DNA of 37,656 nucleotides from AC-50 sp035640455 (GCA_035640455.1 DASQWB010000135.1:1-37656), one strand, 5' to 3'. Counted from the first letter of the stretch, positions 13,540 through 22,093 are shown. Numbers and translations: made by a program. The notes: a model not told the origin generated them from the letters alone.

Positions 13540-13556
13540 GGCTCAGCGCGCCGCAG
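13525..13556 (+). terminator. Hairpin at the end of the small membrane protein gene
   Basis: Perfect 10-bp arms CTGCGGCGCG (13525-13534) and CGCGCCGCAG (13547-13556) with a 12-nt loop that contains the TAG stop. No T-run follows. Probable terminator between converging genes. Confidence 0.5.
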
Positions 13557-13575
13557 CCGCGCTCTCGGAGCTTCA

Positions 13576-14283
13576 CTAACACGGCCCGACGGGATCGGCA
13601 GGCTGCTCGGGTCGAGCGATGCTTTCGCTTGCGCTCTTGTCGCGGGAGCTGTGCGGAATGGAGCTTCGCTCGTGCGGCTTGACGCGCCGAAAGAGATTCC
13701 ATACGTATGCCCACGGCGATGCACTGGCCGCGGGACCTGCTCCGAACTCAGCCGCAGCATCCCGATAAGTACGCAGCAAGTCAGCGACGGCAAGGGCAGC
13801 GATTGCGAGTCCGAATGTCGTAAGCGTCACGTATGCCGCTAGCACCCCGGCTGGCTGATCGACGGCGATGACCAAACCGATAATCGCTGTCGCAATCACT
13901 GCGAGAACAAGAAACGCCTGAGCAGCCGGAATACTCCAGTTCCGGCTGCCTTCGCGGATCGGCCTCACCCTCGATTCGTAGATGAAGGCTTGAGCGCCGA
14001 GTTCGCGCTCCATCTCTCGTTCGAGCCACTGGCGAGCAGCACCCATGGCGGCTACGTCCGCGTAAACCATCGCTAGATACGCGACAAGCACTGCGAAGGC
14101 TGGAGGGGCCGCTAGGAAGACTTCCGCGTGGCCGCTGCCCAACGCACCCGATGCAGCTGTTGCGATGACCGCAATGCTGACGGCCAGGATGCGATCTGTC
14201 AGGCCAACAGCCTGACGACCAGCTGTGAACAATGCGACAGCTTCTTCTCGGCGGGCGGCGATTAGCTCTTCGACTCCGTCCAT
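13576..14283 (-). CDS. Four-segment membrane protein of unknown function
   Basis: 235 residues from ATG 14283; AGGAG lies about 10 nt upstream and a TATCCT -10 further up. Two pairs of hydrophobic segments (about residues 31-48, 56-77, 117-140, 146-170) are separated by a charged, helical cytosolic stretch, ARQWLEREMERELGAQAFIYESRVRPI, with an N-terminal EELIAARREEAVALFTAGRQ helix and a hydrophilic Ser/Pro-rich tail. Base composition is visibly lower in GC than its neighbours and uses codons rare in the window, so recent acquisition is possible. No family recognised. Confidence 0.7.
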   Translation of the reverse strand: MDGVEELIAARREEAVALFTAGRQAVGLTDRILAVSIAVIATAASGALGSGHAEVFLAAPPAFAVLVAYLAMVYADVAAMGAARQWLEREMERELGAQAFIYESRVRPIREGSRNWSIPAAQAFLVLAVIATAIIGLVIAVDQPAGVLAAYVTLTTFGLAIAALAVADLLRTYRDAAAEFGAGPAASASPWAYVWNLFRRVKPHERSSIPHSSRDKSASESIARPEQPADPVGPC

Positions 14284-14350
14284 CTCTCGCGCGACTCCTT
14301 ATGAGCGAGGATAGACGCGCCTACTGAGGTTGTCGCATCGCGTCCCTCTC

Positions 14351-15382
14351 CTAGGCCGCGTCGAGCGCGCGCGGCAGCTCCGGCTGCTCGTGCGCCGAAG
14401 CCGAAGCCGGCTCGTCGAGCTCGGTCGCCTCGGTCGCCCGCTCGAGTCGCGTCTCCAGCCGCTCGAGCCGCCGGTCGGCCTCGCTGTACTTGGAGGCCGC
14501 GTTCCCGATGTGCTTGCCGACGACGTCGAAGTCGGCGCGGAAGCGCCCGAAGTCCTTCGCGAGCTGCGCGCAGTAGGCCATCACGTCCTGCGCGTGCCGC
14601 TCGATCTGGAGCCCGCGGAGGCCGAGCACGATGATCGCGAGGTACGCGTGGAAGGTGCTCGGCGAGACGGGAAAGACGCGCTTCCCGAGCGCGTAGGCGT
14701 ACAGGCCGCCGGTCTTCCCGCAGACGAGCTCGTAGTAGATCGCCTCCGACGGGAGGTACATGAGGGCGAAGTCGAACGTCCCGTCGGCCGGCCGCACGTA
14801 CTTCGCCGCGATCGCGTCGACGTGGATCTTCACGTCGCGCGCGAACGCCTTCTCGTAGAGCTCCCGCTCGGCGTCGTCTGCGGCGTTGACGACGCGCTCG
14901 AAGTTCTCGAGCGGGAACTTCGCGTCGATCGGGACGAGCTTGTCGGCCCGGACGACAGCGTCGACGCGCTCGCCGCTCCGGAACGTGTGCTGGAGCTCGT
15001 ACGCGTCGGCGGGCAGTGAATCCCGCAGCACGTTGGCGAGCAGCAGCTCGCCGACGCCGCCGCGCGCCTTCGGCGGCCGCAGGGCCTGCTCAAGGCGCGC
15101 GAGGTCGTTCGCCCGCTGGAGCATCTGCGCCGAGGTCCGGCCGAGCTCGCCGATCCGCTCGACGATCTGCGTCGCCGTCTCGCCCGCGCTGCGCTGGGTC
15201 GAGAGCAGCCGCCCGTCGAGGCCCTCCAGGCGTCGGTTGATCTCGGAGCTCCGCGCCGCCAGCTCGTCCCGCGTCTCTTGCCGCTGCGCGGCGAACTCGA
15301 CGCGCAGGACACGCATTAGCAGCGCCCCGCCGATTCCCAGCAGGACGAGCACGAGCACGACGAGAATCGCTGCAACGATCAT
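14351..15382 (-). CDS. rmuC: RmuC-family DNA recombination protein
   Basis: 343 residues from ATG 15382. An N-terminal membrane anchor (residues 2-25) and a coiled coil to about residue 105 precede the RmuC nuclease-like domain: GGVGELLLANVLRDSLPADAYELQHTF, LVPIDAKFPLENFERVV, FALMYLPSEAIYYELV and KRVFPVSPSTFHAYLAIIVLGLRG are family hallmarks. RmuC proteins limit recombination between inverted repeats; the domain is related to restriction endonuclease folds. The C-terminus is a charged helix and an Ala/Glu-rich tail. Confidence 0.93.
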   Translation of the reverse strand: MIVAAILVVLVLVLLGIGGALLMRVLRVEFAAQRQETRDELAARSSEINRRLEGLDGRLLSTQRSAGETATQIVERIGELGRTSAQMLQRANDLARLEQALRPPKARGGVGELLLANVLRDSLPADAYELQHTFRSGERVDAVVRADKLVPIDAKFPLENFERVVNAADDAERELYEKAFARDVKIHVDAIAAKYVRPADGTFDFALMYLPSEAIYYELVCGKTGGLYAYALGKRVFPVSPSTFHAYLAIIVLGLRGLQIERHAQDVMAYCAQLAKDFGRFRADFDVVGKHIGNAASKYSEADRRLERLETRLERATEATELDEPASASAHEQPELPRALDAA

Positions 15383-15449
15383 GGACCTACAAACGCTAGG
15401 AAGGGAATCGGACGGAGTGGGGCCGACGTCGCGCCGGCCCCCGATCCGC

Positions 15450-15689
15450 CTAAGGAGACGACGAAGGCGGAGGCGACGGAGGCGCCGACGAAGACTCGCC
15501 TTCCTGCCGGGCCTGTTCCGTGGCCGCCTCGCCGCGCTCCTCCTGCGCCATCGACTCGTAGTGCTCCGCGCGCTCGGTCGCCGCCGCGGCCTGCTCCTGG
15601 TGCTCGCCCTCGCGCCTGAGCGAGGAGTCGCCCGTCATGTCGCCCGCGGCCTTCTTTCCCCGCCCGAGAAGCTTGTCGAGCCAACCCAT
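15450..15689 (-). CDS. CsbD-like small hydrophilic protein
   Basis: 79 residues from ATG 15689, with ribosome site AGGAGG five bases upstream. MGWLDKLLGRGKKAAGDMTGDSSLRREG followed by an Ala/Glu/Gln-rich helix and a Ser/Pro tail resembles the CsbD-like family of small stress-associated proteins. Function is unknown. Ends 67 bp before rmuC starts on the same strand, so the two may be co-transcribed. Confidence 0.65.
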   Translation of the reverse strand: MGWLDKLLGRGKKAAGDMTGDSSLRREGEHQEQAAAATERAEHYESMAQEERGEAATEQARQEGESSSAPPSPPPSSSP

Positions 15690-15791
15690 CCGGTCCTCCT
15701 CTCGTCCTTCAGCGCCAGCGTCCGCTGGAGTGAGGAATCATCCCACACCCGAACGGTTGGAGCGACTCCGCGTCCGGGACGGGCAGCTACC

Positions 15792-16463
15792 ATGGCGCCG
15801 CTCGTGGCGAAGAAATCCCGCACCCCGGCCCCGCCGAGGCCGGTTCAGGCGCCGCGCCGCCGGACGACCGCACCCACGACGCTTCCCGACGCGCGGCGGC
15901 AGCGGCTGATCCTCTATGCCCTCGGCGGCTCCGGGATCGTCGCCCTCGCGATCGTGATCGGGGTGCTCGTCCTGACGCGCGGCGGCAGTGCGGCGAACGC
16001 GGCGACGGCGAAGAAGGCGATCGAGGCGGCAGGCGGCACGTTCAAGCACTACCCGGCACAGTCGCGGAACCACGTGCCGCTGAACTACAAGTTCCACTAC
16101 AACTCGTTCCCACCGACGAGCGGGCCGCACTACTTCCAGTGGGTCCTGTGGGGGGACTACGACACGCCGGTCCGGCAGATCCAGGCGATCCACAACCTCG
16201 AGCACGGCGGGATGGTCATCCAGTACGGCTCGAAGGTCCCCCGCTCGGATGTAGACCAGATCAACGCCTTCTATCGGAGCGATCCGAACGCCATGCTCGT
16301 CGCGCCGCTCCCGAAGCTCGGGAACAAGATCGCGCTCGAGGCGTGGACGTACCTCGGCACGCTCACCCATTTCGACAAGAACGCGTTCACGAAGTTCCGC
16401 GACGCCCTCCGCTACCACGGGCCGGAGCACTTCCCGAAGAGCTTCTTACAGCCTGGCCAGTAG
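15792..16463 (+). CDS. DUF3105 membrane-anchored protein
   Basis: 223 residues from ATG 15792 (GTG 15804 is possible). A basic, Pro-rich cytosolic head is followed by one membrane segment (RLILYALGGSGIVALAIVIG, about 37-62) and an extracytoplasmic DUF3105 domain: HVPLNYKFHYNSFPPTSGPHY, then AIHNLEHGGMVIQYG, with conserved His and Glu residues that look like a metal or catalytic site. No biochemical function is established for this mainly actinobacterial family. tRNA-Leu follows 14 nt after the stop. Confidence 0.88.
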   Translation: MAPLVAKKSRTPAPPRPVQAPRRRTTAPTTLPDARRQRLILYALGGSGIVALAIVIGVLVLTRGGSAANAATAKKAIEAAGGTFKHYPAQSRNHVPLNYKFHYNSFPPTSGPHYFQWVLWGDYDTPVRQIQAIHNLEHGGMVIQYGSKVPRSDVDQINAFYRSDPNAMLVAPLPKLGNKIALEAWTYLGTLTHFDKNAFTKFRDALRYHGPEHFPKSFLQPGQ

Positions 16464-16477
16464 CTACTCTCCGCGCG

Positions 16478-16562
16478 GCCGGGGTGGCGGAATCGGTCAG
16501 ACGCGCCCGACTTAAAATCGGGTGGCCTTCGGGCCGTGCGGGTTCGACTCCCGCCCCCGGCA
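16478..16562 (+). tRNA. tRNA-Leu (anticodon UAA)
   Basis: An 85-nt class II tRNA. Acceptor arms GCCGGGG and CCCCGGC, with discriminator A at 16562; anticodon stem CCCGA/TCGGG around loop CTTAAAA (anticodon TAA); long variable arm GGCCTTCGGGCC; T arm GCGGG-TTCGACT-CCCGC. CCA is not encoded. A weak GCGAAA/TTTCGC hairpin follows at 16567-16587. Confidence 0.97.
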
Positions 16563-16631
16563 TCTAGCGAAAGATCCGCTGTTTCGCGGCCACGCGTGTC
16601 CGTCGACTCTCTGCCCGGCGGGAGCCCCCGC

Positions 16632-18110
16632 TCAGGGTGAAGCGCTGTTGGGGCTGTAGACCCAGTAGCGGCCGGTCTGGCGCTCGAGACGGTAGTTGTT
16701 CGCGACTGCTTTCGCGACGCGGCTTCCGAAGTGATAGTCGCGCCACCACCGGTCGGCTGGGTCGAGGCGGCGCACGAGCACGATCGAGGTGAAGCGATGG
16801 CGTTCGATCTTCCGCAGCAGGTCTGCCGACCATTGGGGGTGGTCGCGGAGGGTCCGGAGGAGCATGAACGGATCGAGAACGATCGGGTCCTGGTTGAGCG
16901 AGACCGGGATGTACGGGTCCTCCGAGAGGATGGCGTTGCTGCCTTCGAGTTCCTCCGCGAGGGGTCGTGGCTCGTACTTGCTGCTCCTGCCGACGAGTGC
17001 TCGGGCGGCGTCCGCGACGTCGTGCCGTTCCTGAAGTTGGAACGCCGTCCCGATGCCCCAGATGAGGGTGACCAGGACGACCGCCTCAGCAAGCGGTCGG
17101 CCCTCGGTCGCGCTACCACAGAGCTCCGCGACGAGGATCGCGGTCAGGACCTCGATGTCGATCAGGTGGTTCCAGCTCACGCCTGTGTCGGCTAGCTCGG
17201 CGATGACGAGTGGGAGCGCGACGAGGAAGCAGAAGTGATAGACCGTCGGTCGTCTCCGCACGAGCGCGATCAGCAGACCGACGAGCGCCAGCGGTATCAG
17301 CAGCCACATTGCGTTGGCGTATCGCTCGGCGTAGGAGACGAATTTGTGCGACCCGTCCTGGACGATCGAGAGGGGGCCGTCCAGACCCGCGGAAGAGAGA
17401 CCGATGATGTTCTCGGACATGCGCCCGCTCGAGAGCGACTCGAAGAGGGCGAGCCCGCCGCCGAGAGCGCCGGCGAAACCGCCGATGAAGAGCGGCAGGC
17501 GTCCCCGCTCGTGAATCGAGAGCCAAAGAACGATCGCCGCCGGCCCCCAGAGCGCGCTCGACTTGCACAGGATCGCGACCGCGGACACCAATCCCGCGGC
17601 CGTCGTTGCTCGTCGGGACGGGCGGATCGCAAGCGTGACCGCGCCGAGCTGGAGAGCAACGGGCAGTGCATCGCCGCGGATCGACGTCGCCGCCAGCAAC
17701 CCGGCCGGCGTGACGAGGATCGCCGCGACCAATCCGAGCGCGATCGTCGTCGAGCGGCTGAGACGTCGCGCGAGCTCGAACGTCAATGACAAGAGCAGAG
17801 CCGCGGCGGCGTACGCGAGGAGCTTCCCGGATACGAGGTACTCGCCCGTCAGCCGCGCGACTCCTCCGTGGAGTACAAACTGCAACGGCATGAATCTCGT
17901 CCCTCCGAACACCGTGCCGTCGTAGAGCGGCGGATAGACGAGGCCTTCGTTGACGTATCGAGCGAGCGCCATCCAGGCGCCCGCGGTGTGGTCGAGCGCG
18001 TATCTGTCATCGACATGCGCGCCAGCAATGAGAGCCCAAGAGGCCGCGACGAGCGCTGCGGCGGCACGCACTCCCCGTTCGAGCCAGCGGCGGACAGTCG
18101 TCATCGGCAC
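16632..18110 (-). CDS. Polytopic membrane protein, GT-C glycosyltransferase-like
   Basis: 492 residues from GTG 18110, or 490 from ATG 18104. About ten hydrophobic segments, an early periplasmic loop with the acidic DDRYALDHTAGAWMALARYVNEG and YPPLYDGTVFGG, and a soluble C-terminal domain with a DPYIPVSLNQDPIVLDPFMLL stretch. This layout fits GT-C lipid-linked sugar transferases (GT39/GT83-like), which use polyprenyl-phosphate sugars outside the membrane. No exact family is recognised, and the Asp pair in the first loop is the only candidate catalytic site. GC is somewhat lower than its neighbours. Confidence 0.7.
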   Translation of the reverse strand: MPMTTVRRWLERGVRAAAALVAASWALIAGAHVDDRYALDHTAGAWMALARYVNEGLVYPPLYDGTVFGGTRFMPLQFVLHGGVARLTGEYLVSGKLLAYAAAALLLSLTFELARRLSRSTTIALGLVAAILVTPAGLLAATSIRGDALPVALQLGAVTLAIRPSRRATTAAGLVSAVAILCKSSALWGPAAIVLWLSIHERGRLPLFIGGFAGALGGGLALFESLSSGRMSENIIGLSSAGLDGPLSIVQDGSHKFVSYAERYANAMWLLIPLALVGLLIALVRRRPTVYHFCFLVALPLVIAELADTGVSWNHLIDIEVLTAILVAELCGSATEGRPLAEAVVLVTLIWGIGTAFQLQERHDVADAARALVGRSSKYEPRPLAEELEGSNAILSEDPYIPVSLNQDPIVLDPFMLLRTLRDHPQWSADLLRKIERHRFTSIVLVRRLDPADRWWRDYHFGSRVAKAVANNYRLERQTGRYWVYSPNSASP

Positions 18111-18193
18111 GCGGTCACGGCCGCGAAATTACTTCAGGCTGTCCCTGTGCCGGACGCCACAGGCGGCTCCAGGCTGCGCCCGCCTCCGGCGTG

Positions 18194-19114
18194 TCAACCG
18201 ACGAGTTGGACGGTGTGCGCGCCGAAGTTAGGGCCGCCGCCGGTGGGGGTCGTCGTCCCGATGCCGTCCCAGGTGACTTCGGTGAAGTAGCCGATGAGCA
18301 TGCCGGTGCCGCTGAGGGCGGTGCTCACGAGGTGGAAGGCGGCCCAGCCGATCACGTGGTAGCCGGCGTTCGCGCCTCCGCCCTCGTAGGTGTCGTAGAC
18401 CGGGAACAGGAGCTCGCTGCCGATCCGGGAGTTGAGCGCATTTTGAATCGCCGAGTTGTTGAACTTGGCGCCGGGGTCGGAGAGGTACACCCCGACCGGG
18501 AGATAGTCCGGGTAGCCGTGCACGATCCAGTCGGCGATCGCTTCGTTGCTCGTGGTGCCGTTCCCACTGCGGCTCAGATCGACGAGCGCGAAGCCGCCGG
18601 GCGCGCCTGTCCGCAGCGGCAGGGTCGTCTCATATCCTGGCCCGAAGCAGGGGCAACCGGGTCCGGCAAGCATCGGTTGCGTGTCCTTGACCGCGATCGG
18701 CGCGACGTACCTCGCCTTGGCCATCATCTTCGCCTGGGCGATCGCCGTCGCCCCGATTTGGACCGACTCCATTCCGAAGAGCTTGGCGAAGACCCCGGGC
18801 GCGTTCCGGGTCACGTGAACTCTGATCTGGTCGTTCGGGACGAGGTCGCTCCCGATCGCGTACTCAGCCGACGAGAGATTGGAAGCGTTCTTCTTCGCGT
18901 ACTGCTGCGCAAGCCAGGACGCGTCACCCGGACGGTTCGGGAGCGCCTGCGCGCCCGCCAGCGCAGCCGCGTCCGCCGTGCTCTGGAGCTGCCGCTTCGA
19001 CCGAAACCAGGAGCCGACGTCGAGCACGAGCGCGGCCAGCCCGAGCATGGAGACCAGGAGCAGGACCATGAGCACGAGCGCTTGACCGCGCTCGCAGCGC
19101 CGCAGTTGCCGCAT
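18194..19114 (-). CDS. TadG/TadE-like secreted protein (Flp-pilus type N-terminus)
   Basis: 306 residues from ATG 19114 (GTG 19120 is two codons upstream). CERGQALVLMVLLLVSMLGLAALVLDVGSWF is the class III prepilin-like TadG head, followed by KRQLQSTADAAALAGAQALP, the standard continuation of TadG/TadE pseudopilins. The rest is an extracytoplasmic domain with one Cys pair (GCPCFGPG) and GYHVIGWAAFHLVSTALSGTG near the end. No other tad genes are in the window, so this is an orphan that may work with a remote Tad system or act alone at the cell surface. Confidence 0.8.
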   Translation of the reverse strand: MRQLRRCERGQALVLMVLLLVSMLGLAALVLDVGSWFRSKRQLQSTADAAALAGAQALPNRPGDASWLAQQYAKKNASNLSSAEYAIGSDLVPNDQIRVHVTRNAPGVFAKLFGMESVQIGATAIAQAKMMAKARYVAPIAVKDTQPMLAGPGCPCFGPGYETTLPLRTGAPGGFALVDLSRSGNGTTSNEAIADWIVHGYPDYLPVGVYLSDPGAKFNNSAIQNALNSRIGSELLFPVYDTYEGGGANAGYHVIGWAAFHLVSTALSGTGMLIGYFTEVTWDGIGTTTPTGGGPNFGAHTVQLVG

Positions 19115-19414
19115 ACACACGTCTTCGCTGCTCCGCCGCTGCCGCGCGACACCCATCCGGGGGAAACGACGAACGCCACTAGGAGGGTTGGCGGCACGGA
19201 GTCTGTGCCGCCGGGCCACGCCCGGCGACGAGCGGCGTTGGCTCGCGGCGGGGCGCCGCGCTGACGCCAGGCGTGAGACCGATCGCGCTCGAACAACCGC
19301 ACCGACAACGCGACTTGCCTTGCGCCGGCACGGCAAGCGTCCTGAGCGGCTTCGCGAATGGCGGCTACGTCCCTGCCCAGGGAGTCGGGCGTCTACGACG
19401 TCTGGTTTCCTAGC
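19115..19414. other. Intergenic stretch before the TadG-like gene
   Basis: No convincing gene. It holds a perfect hairpin with arms GGCGGCAC (19190-19197) and GTGCCGCC (19205-19212) around a 7-nt loop, directly beside AGGAGGG on the plus strand. On the minus strand this would lie in the long leader of the TadG-like gene. It does not match riboswitch cores I know. Confidence 0.4.
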
Positions 19415-19646
19415 AGCCCACGAGAGCCCCGGCCGCTACCGTGTCCGATCCGAACAGGCCCAGGCGCTGGTGACGCTCGCGCCCGCCGGACTTGAGGGCT
19501 TCTTCGCCGAGGCGGGCATCCCAGCGGCCGCCGGTGAGCCGAAGCCTACCCAGATCCACGTCTACCTCGAGGAGATGAACCGACGGGCAGAGGCCTACCG
19601 AGTCGAGTTCGTGGCGCCACCACCTTGCTCCATGACCGAGCCTTAG
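19415..19646 (+). pseudogene. Remnant of a cupin-domain protein, C-terminal part only
   Basis: The frame ending at 19646 reads SPGRYRVRSEQAQALVTLAPAG, then LEGFFAEAGIPA, and ends YRVEFVAPPP. This closely follows the C-terminal tail of small actinobacterial cupins (pattern: RV-S, A-LV, APAG-E-FF-E-G-PA, ending I-GPPP). The beta-barrel that should precede it is absent; upstream sequence in this frame is Arg-rich noise. Probably a decayed or 5'-deleted gene. The left boundary is approximate. Confidence 0.45.
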
Positions 19647-19720
19647 CTCGCCGCCCGGAGGAGAGGCTTGAAACTCCGCGCGCCGCAGCCTGGTCCGACT
19701 TCCTTGACCATCGCGAGGAT

Positions 19721-19751
19721 GGGGAGCCGCGCCCTCCGGACGCGGCTCCCC
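19721..19751. terminator. Hairpin between cupin remnant and secreted protein gene
   Basis: Arms GGGGAGCCGCG (19721-19731) and CGCGGCTCCCC (19741-19751), 11 perfect pairs, 9-nt loop. It lies where the secreted-protein gene (stop at 19770, minus) should terminate. The same arms recur at 22803-22835. Confidence 0.7.
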
Positions 19752-19769
19752 GCCGAACGGCGGTCAGGG

Positions 19770-20228
19770 CTACGTGATCGGGACGCAGAAGGTCGTGGTC
19801 TTCGTCCTCCCGCCGCTGAAGAACTGCGTTACGTCGACCTGCGCATTCCCCGCGCCGCACTGCTCGGTGCCGGTGAAGAGCGGCTGCATCTGGTCCGGAC
19901 ACGACGCTGCGCTCGTCGTGACGTTGAACGTGGCATTGCCGTTCCTGACCGGGATGTTGTTCTCCGTTCCGCTCACCTGGCCAGGCGGCTGGTTCCCGCC
20001 CCGGTTCAGGCAGGCGAAGCCGCTGGTGACGGTGACGGAGATCGACTGGCCCCCGAGTCCGGTTAGCGAACCGGTACACGTCAAGGAGCCGTTCGCGTTC
20101 TGCGTGCACTGCTGATTGTTCAGCGTGACCCTGAGCGAAATCTCGTCCGCCGTCGCCACGCCGCTCATGCTGACCGCGAGCGCGATCGCCGCGCCCAGCG
20201 ACAGCAGGAGAACGATCATGCGTTTCAT
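19770..20228 (-). CDS. Small secreted Cys-containing protein of unknown function
   Basis: 152 residues from ATG 20228, with ribosome site AGGAGGAGG nine bases upstream. A classical signal peptide (MKRMIVLLLSLGAAIALAVS, cleavage probably after GVATA) precedes a mature domain of about 120 residues with six Cys that could form three disulfides (QQCTQN, LTCTG, FACLN, ASCPDQ, EQCGAG, TFCVP). The Thr/Ser/Asn/Gly-rich beta character suggests an extracellular beta-sandwich. No family recognised. The adjacent secreted protease on the same strand may be functionally linked. Confidence 0.75.
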   Translation of the reverse strand: MKRMIVLLLSLGAAIALAVSMSGVATADEISLRVTLNNQQCTQNANGSLTCTGSLTGLGGQSISVTVTSGFACLNRGGNQPPGQVSGTENNIPVRNGNATFNVTTSAASCPDQMQPLFTGTEQCGAGNAQVDVTQFFSGGRTKTTTFCVPIT

Positions 20229-20389
20229 CTGAGCGATACCTCCTCCTCGCCGCGGCACGTGTCGCCCCGCAGCGAGAGCTAGGACTTGAAAATCAGAAGC
20301 AGGCCCCTCAAGGGCGAGCTACTCTCTCGCGAGCACCACCTCCTCCGGAGGAGCGTCTCGAGGCGTTTGCGCGGAGGGGTCGAGTGCGA

Positions 20390-20431
20390 GGCCCTGCTCC
20401 ACGGGGTCCGAATCCGTCGTGGAGCGGGGCC
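20390..20431 (-). terminator. Long-stem terminator after the protease gene
   Basis: Arms GGCCCTGCTCCACG (20390-20403) and CGTGGAGCGGGGCC (20418-20431): 14 pairs including one G-T, 14-nt loop. It lies 28 nt past the protease stop on the minus strand. The rest of the 20229-20458 gap shows no gene. Confidence 0.65.
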
Positions 20432-20458
20432 GTTTCGTGTCGTCCGTTGGGAACATCG

Positions 20459-21346
20459 CTACAGGCACAGCGGGCTCGAGACGAGCTGCCAGCCCGGAGC
20501 GGTCTGGAGCATCTTCCCGATGCGCGTGCCGGCAATGAAGCTCGGCAGCCAGTTCGTATCGACGACGAGGTGCGTGAGGTCTCCGGCCGCCTCGAGGCCG
20601 GTGGTGACGCGGACGGGACTTCCGGAGTCGCCGAAGATCGCCGCGCTGTCCCAGCCGAAGGCGTCCTGCTGCCAGGTGAGCGCCGGGCCGGCCCGCGGCG
20701 TGCCGCCGGTTCCGATCACCAGCCCCTGGCCGTAGTGCCAGACGATCTCGGGTCCCGAGCCGTAGTACGCGCCGCAGGGACCGCCGATCGCCGCCGTCGT
20801 CGCGCTGACCCAGCTGTCGAGCTGCGGGTAGATCTGGACGAGGGCGAAGTCGTCGCCGACGCCGTTGTCCTCGCGCGCGACGACCTGGCCGACGTCGATC
20901 AGCACGGGGTTGTTGCTTCCCGGCGTGAGGGTGAGCAGGACGACGTCCTGGTGGACGTAGTCGGTGCAGTGCCCGGCGGTGCCGATCCCGAGCCTCGACC
21001 CCCTCGAGAAGACGAAGTTCATCGTGCAGCCGTACGGCTCGATCATCCACGAGCCGGGCCTGATTCCGACGATGCCCGGCAGCGGCGCGTCCCTCGGCGC
21101 CGGCACCGGCGTCCCCGGCGACTTCTTCGCGCGGGCGGACATGTCGCTCGTGTACCAGGCCGGCCGCGCGGCCTTGAGCGGGATCGCGTAGCCGCCGTCG
21201 TACGGAGCTGCGCCCGGAACCGAGCGCAGGTCGATGCTCGTTGGAGCCGTCCCGATCGCCGGCAGCGAGGACGCGGCGCCGGCATCCGCGGCGGACGCCA
21301 CCGACACTGCAATCGCGATCAGTGCGACCCAGAAAAGTTTGCCCAT
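20459..21346 (-). CDS. Secreted trypsin-like serine protease
   Basis: 295 residues from ATG 21346, preceded by GAAAGGGG. The signal peptide (about residues 1-24) ends near ASAADAGAA. Chymotrypsin-fold triad: H126 in LGIGTAGHCTDY, D166 in GVGDDFALVQIYP, S241 in FGDSGSPV. Two Cys flank the His region (YGCTMNFV and GHC). No PDZ domain or membrane anchor, and a propeptide of about 70-90 residues may precede the catalytic core. The substrate is unknown. Divergent from the response-regulator pair at 21551 with a 204-bp gap, so shared control is possible. Confidence 0.85.
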   Translation of the reverse strand: MGKLFWVALIAIAVSVASAADAGAASSLPAIGTAPTSIDLRSVPGAAPYDGGYAIPLKAARPAWYTSDMSARAKKSPGTPVPAPRDAPLPGIVGIRPGSWMIEPYGCTMNFVFSRGSRLGIGTAGHCTDYVHQDVVLLTLTPGSNNPVLIDVGQVVAREDNGVGDDFALVQIYPQLDSWVSATTAAIGGPCGAYYGSGPEIVWHYGQGLVIGTGGTPRAGPALTWQQDAFGWDSAAIFGDSGSPVRVTTGLEAAGDLTHLVVDTNWLPSFIAGTRIGKMLQTAPGWQLVSSPLCL

Positions 21347-21550
21347 GCACGCCCCTTTCAGTTGCGGTGGAGCTGCTGGTCAATCCGTCGAGGCTCTCCC
21401 ACACATGCCGTACCCGCAACCATTAAGGGGCGAGTCCGGGGATGCAGCCGGATCTTCTCTAGCGCGACAACGTACGTCGCGTAGCGGACCTCCTACGTCA
21501 CGCTCCGTGCGTTTATTGTTCGGGGTCGGGGAATACCGGGAGAGCTTGCT

Positions 21551-22093
21551 GTGGCGTCTGCGGCCAGACGTTCGACTTCGATCCTCGTCGTCGACGACGA
21601 TGCGCTGTTCCGCGAGCTGGTGCTGATGATCCTGCGCCGCGCGGGTTACGAGGCGCGCGAGGCGGCGACGGGCGAGGAGGCGCTCGAGCTCGCGAAGCGA
21701 CAGCGGCCGGACGTCGTCGTGCTCGACGTCCATCTCCCGCGAATGTCGGGTCACGAGGTATGCGTGAAGCTGCGCGCCGAGGGCGACCAACCACGTGTGT
21801 TGTTCGTTTCCGGCGAGCGCGTCGAGCCGTACGACCGCGTCGCGGGGCTGCTCGTCGGCGGTGACGACTACCTCGTCAAGCCCTTCGCCCCGGACGAGCT
21901 GCTCGCCCGCGTGCGCGCGCTCGTCCGGCGCGCGCGCGAGGCAGACGGGCCGGCGCTGACACGTGACGAGCGCGAGCTCGCGCGGCTCCTCCATGCAGGC
22001 GCGGGCACGCGCGACGTGGCCCGGCGGTTGGGTGAGCGCCAGGTCGTCGTGCAAGAGCGGTTGGACAGCCTCCTCGCGAAGCTGGGCGTATGA
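21551..22093 (+). CDS. Response regulator with intact receiver and reduced HTH
   Basis: 180 residues from GTG 21551. The receiver (residues 9-128) has the acidic triplet ILVVDDD (15-17), phospho-acceptor D59 in VVVLDVHLPRMSG, and Lys in DDYLVKPFAPDEL. The C-terminal 45 residues, LTRDERELARLLHAGAGTRDVARRL and on, resemble a LuxR-type HTH, but the chain stops right after LLAKLGV, lacking the usual terminal helix with SRTQAV. DNA binding may be lost or altered. The stop overlaps the next start as ATGA, so the two are coupled. The two receivers are clearly paralogous (VSGERVEPYDRVAGLLVGG against VSGDRTEPFDRVAGILIGA). Confidence 0.85.
   Translation: MASAARRSTSILVVDDDALFRELVLMILRRAGYEAREAATGEEALELAKRQRPDVVVLDVHLPRMSGHEVCVKLRAEGDQPRVLFVSGERVEPYDRVAGLLVGGDDYLVKPFAPDELLARVRALVRRAREADGPALTRDERELARLLHAGAGTRDVARRLGERQVVVQERLDSLLAKLGV

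Noticed and set aside
18146..18193. Terminator after the TadG-like gene
   Set aside because: AGGCGG/CCGCCT can pair, but outer pairing is imperfect and no T-run follows, so it is too weak to list.
19115..19350. Possible cyclic-di-GMP or other riboswitch before the TadG-like gene
   Set aside because: One strong hairpin is present, but I could not find the conserved core of any riboswitch class.
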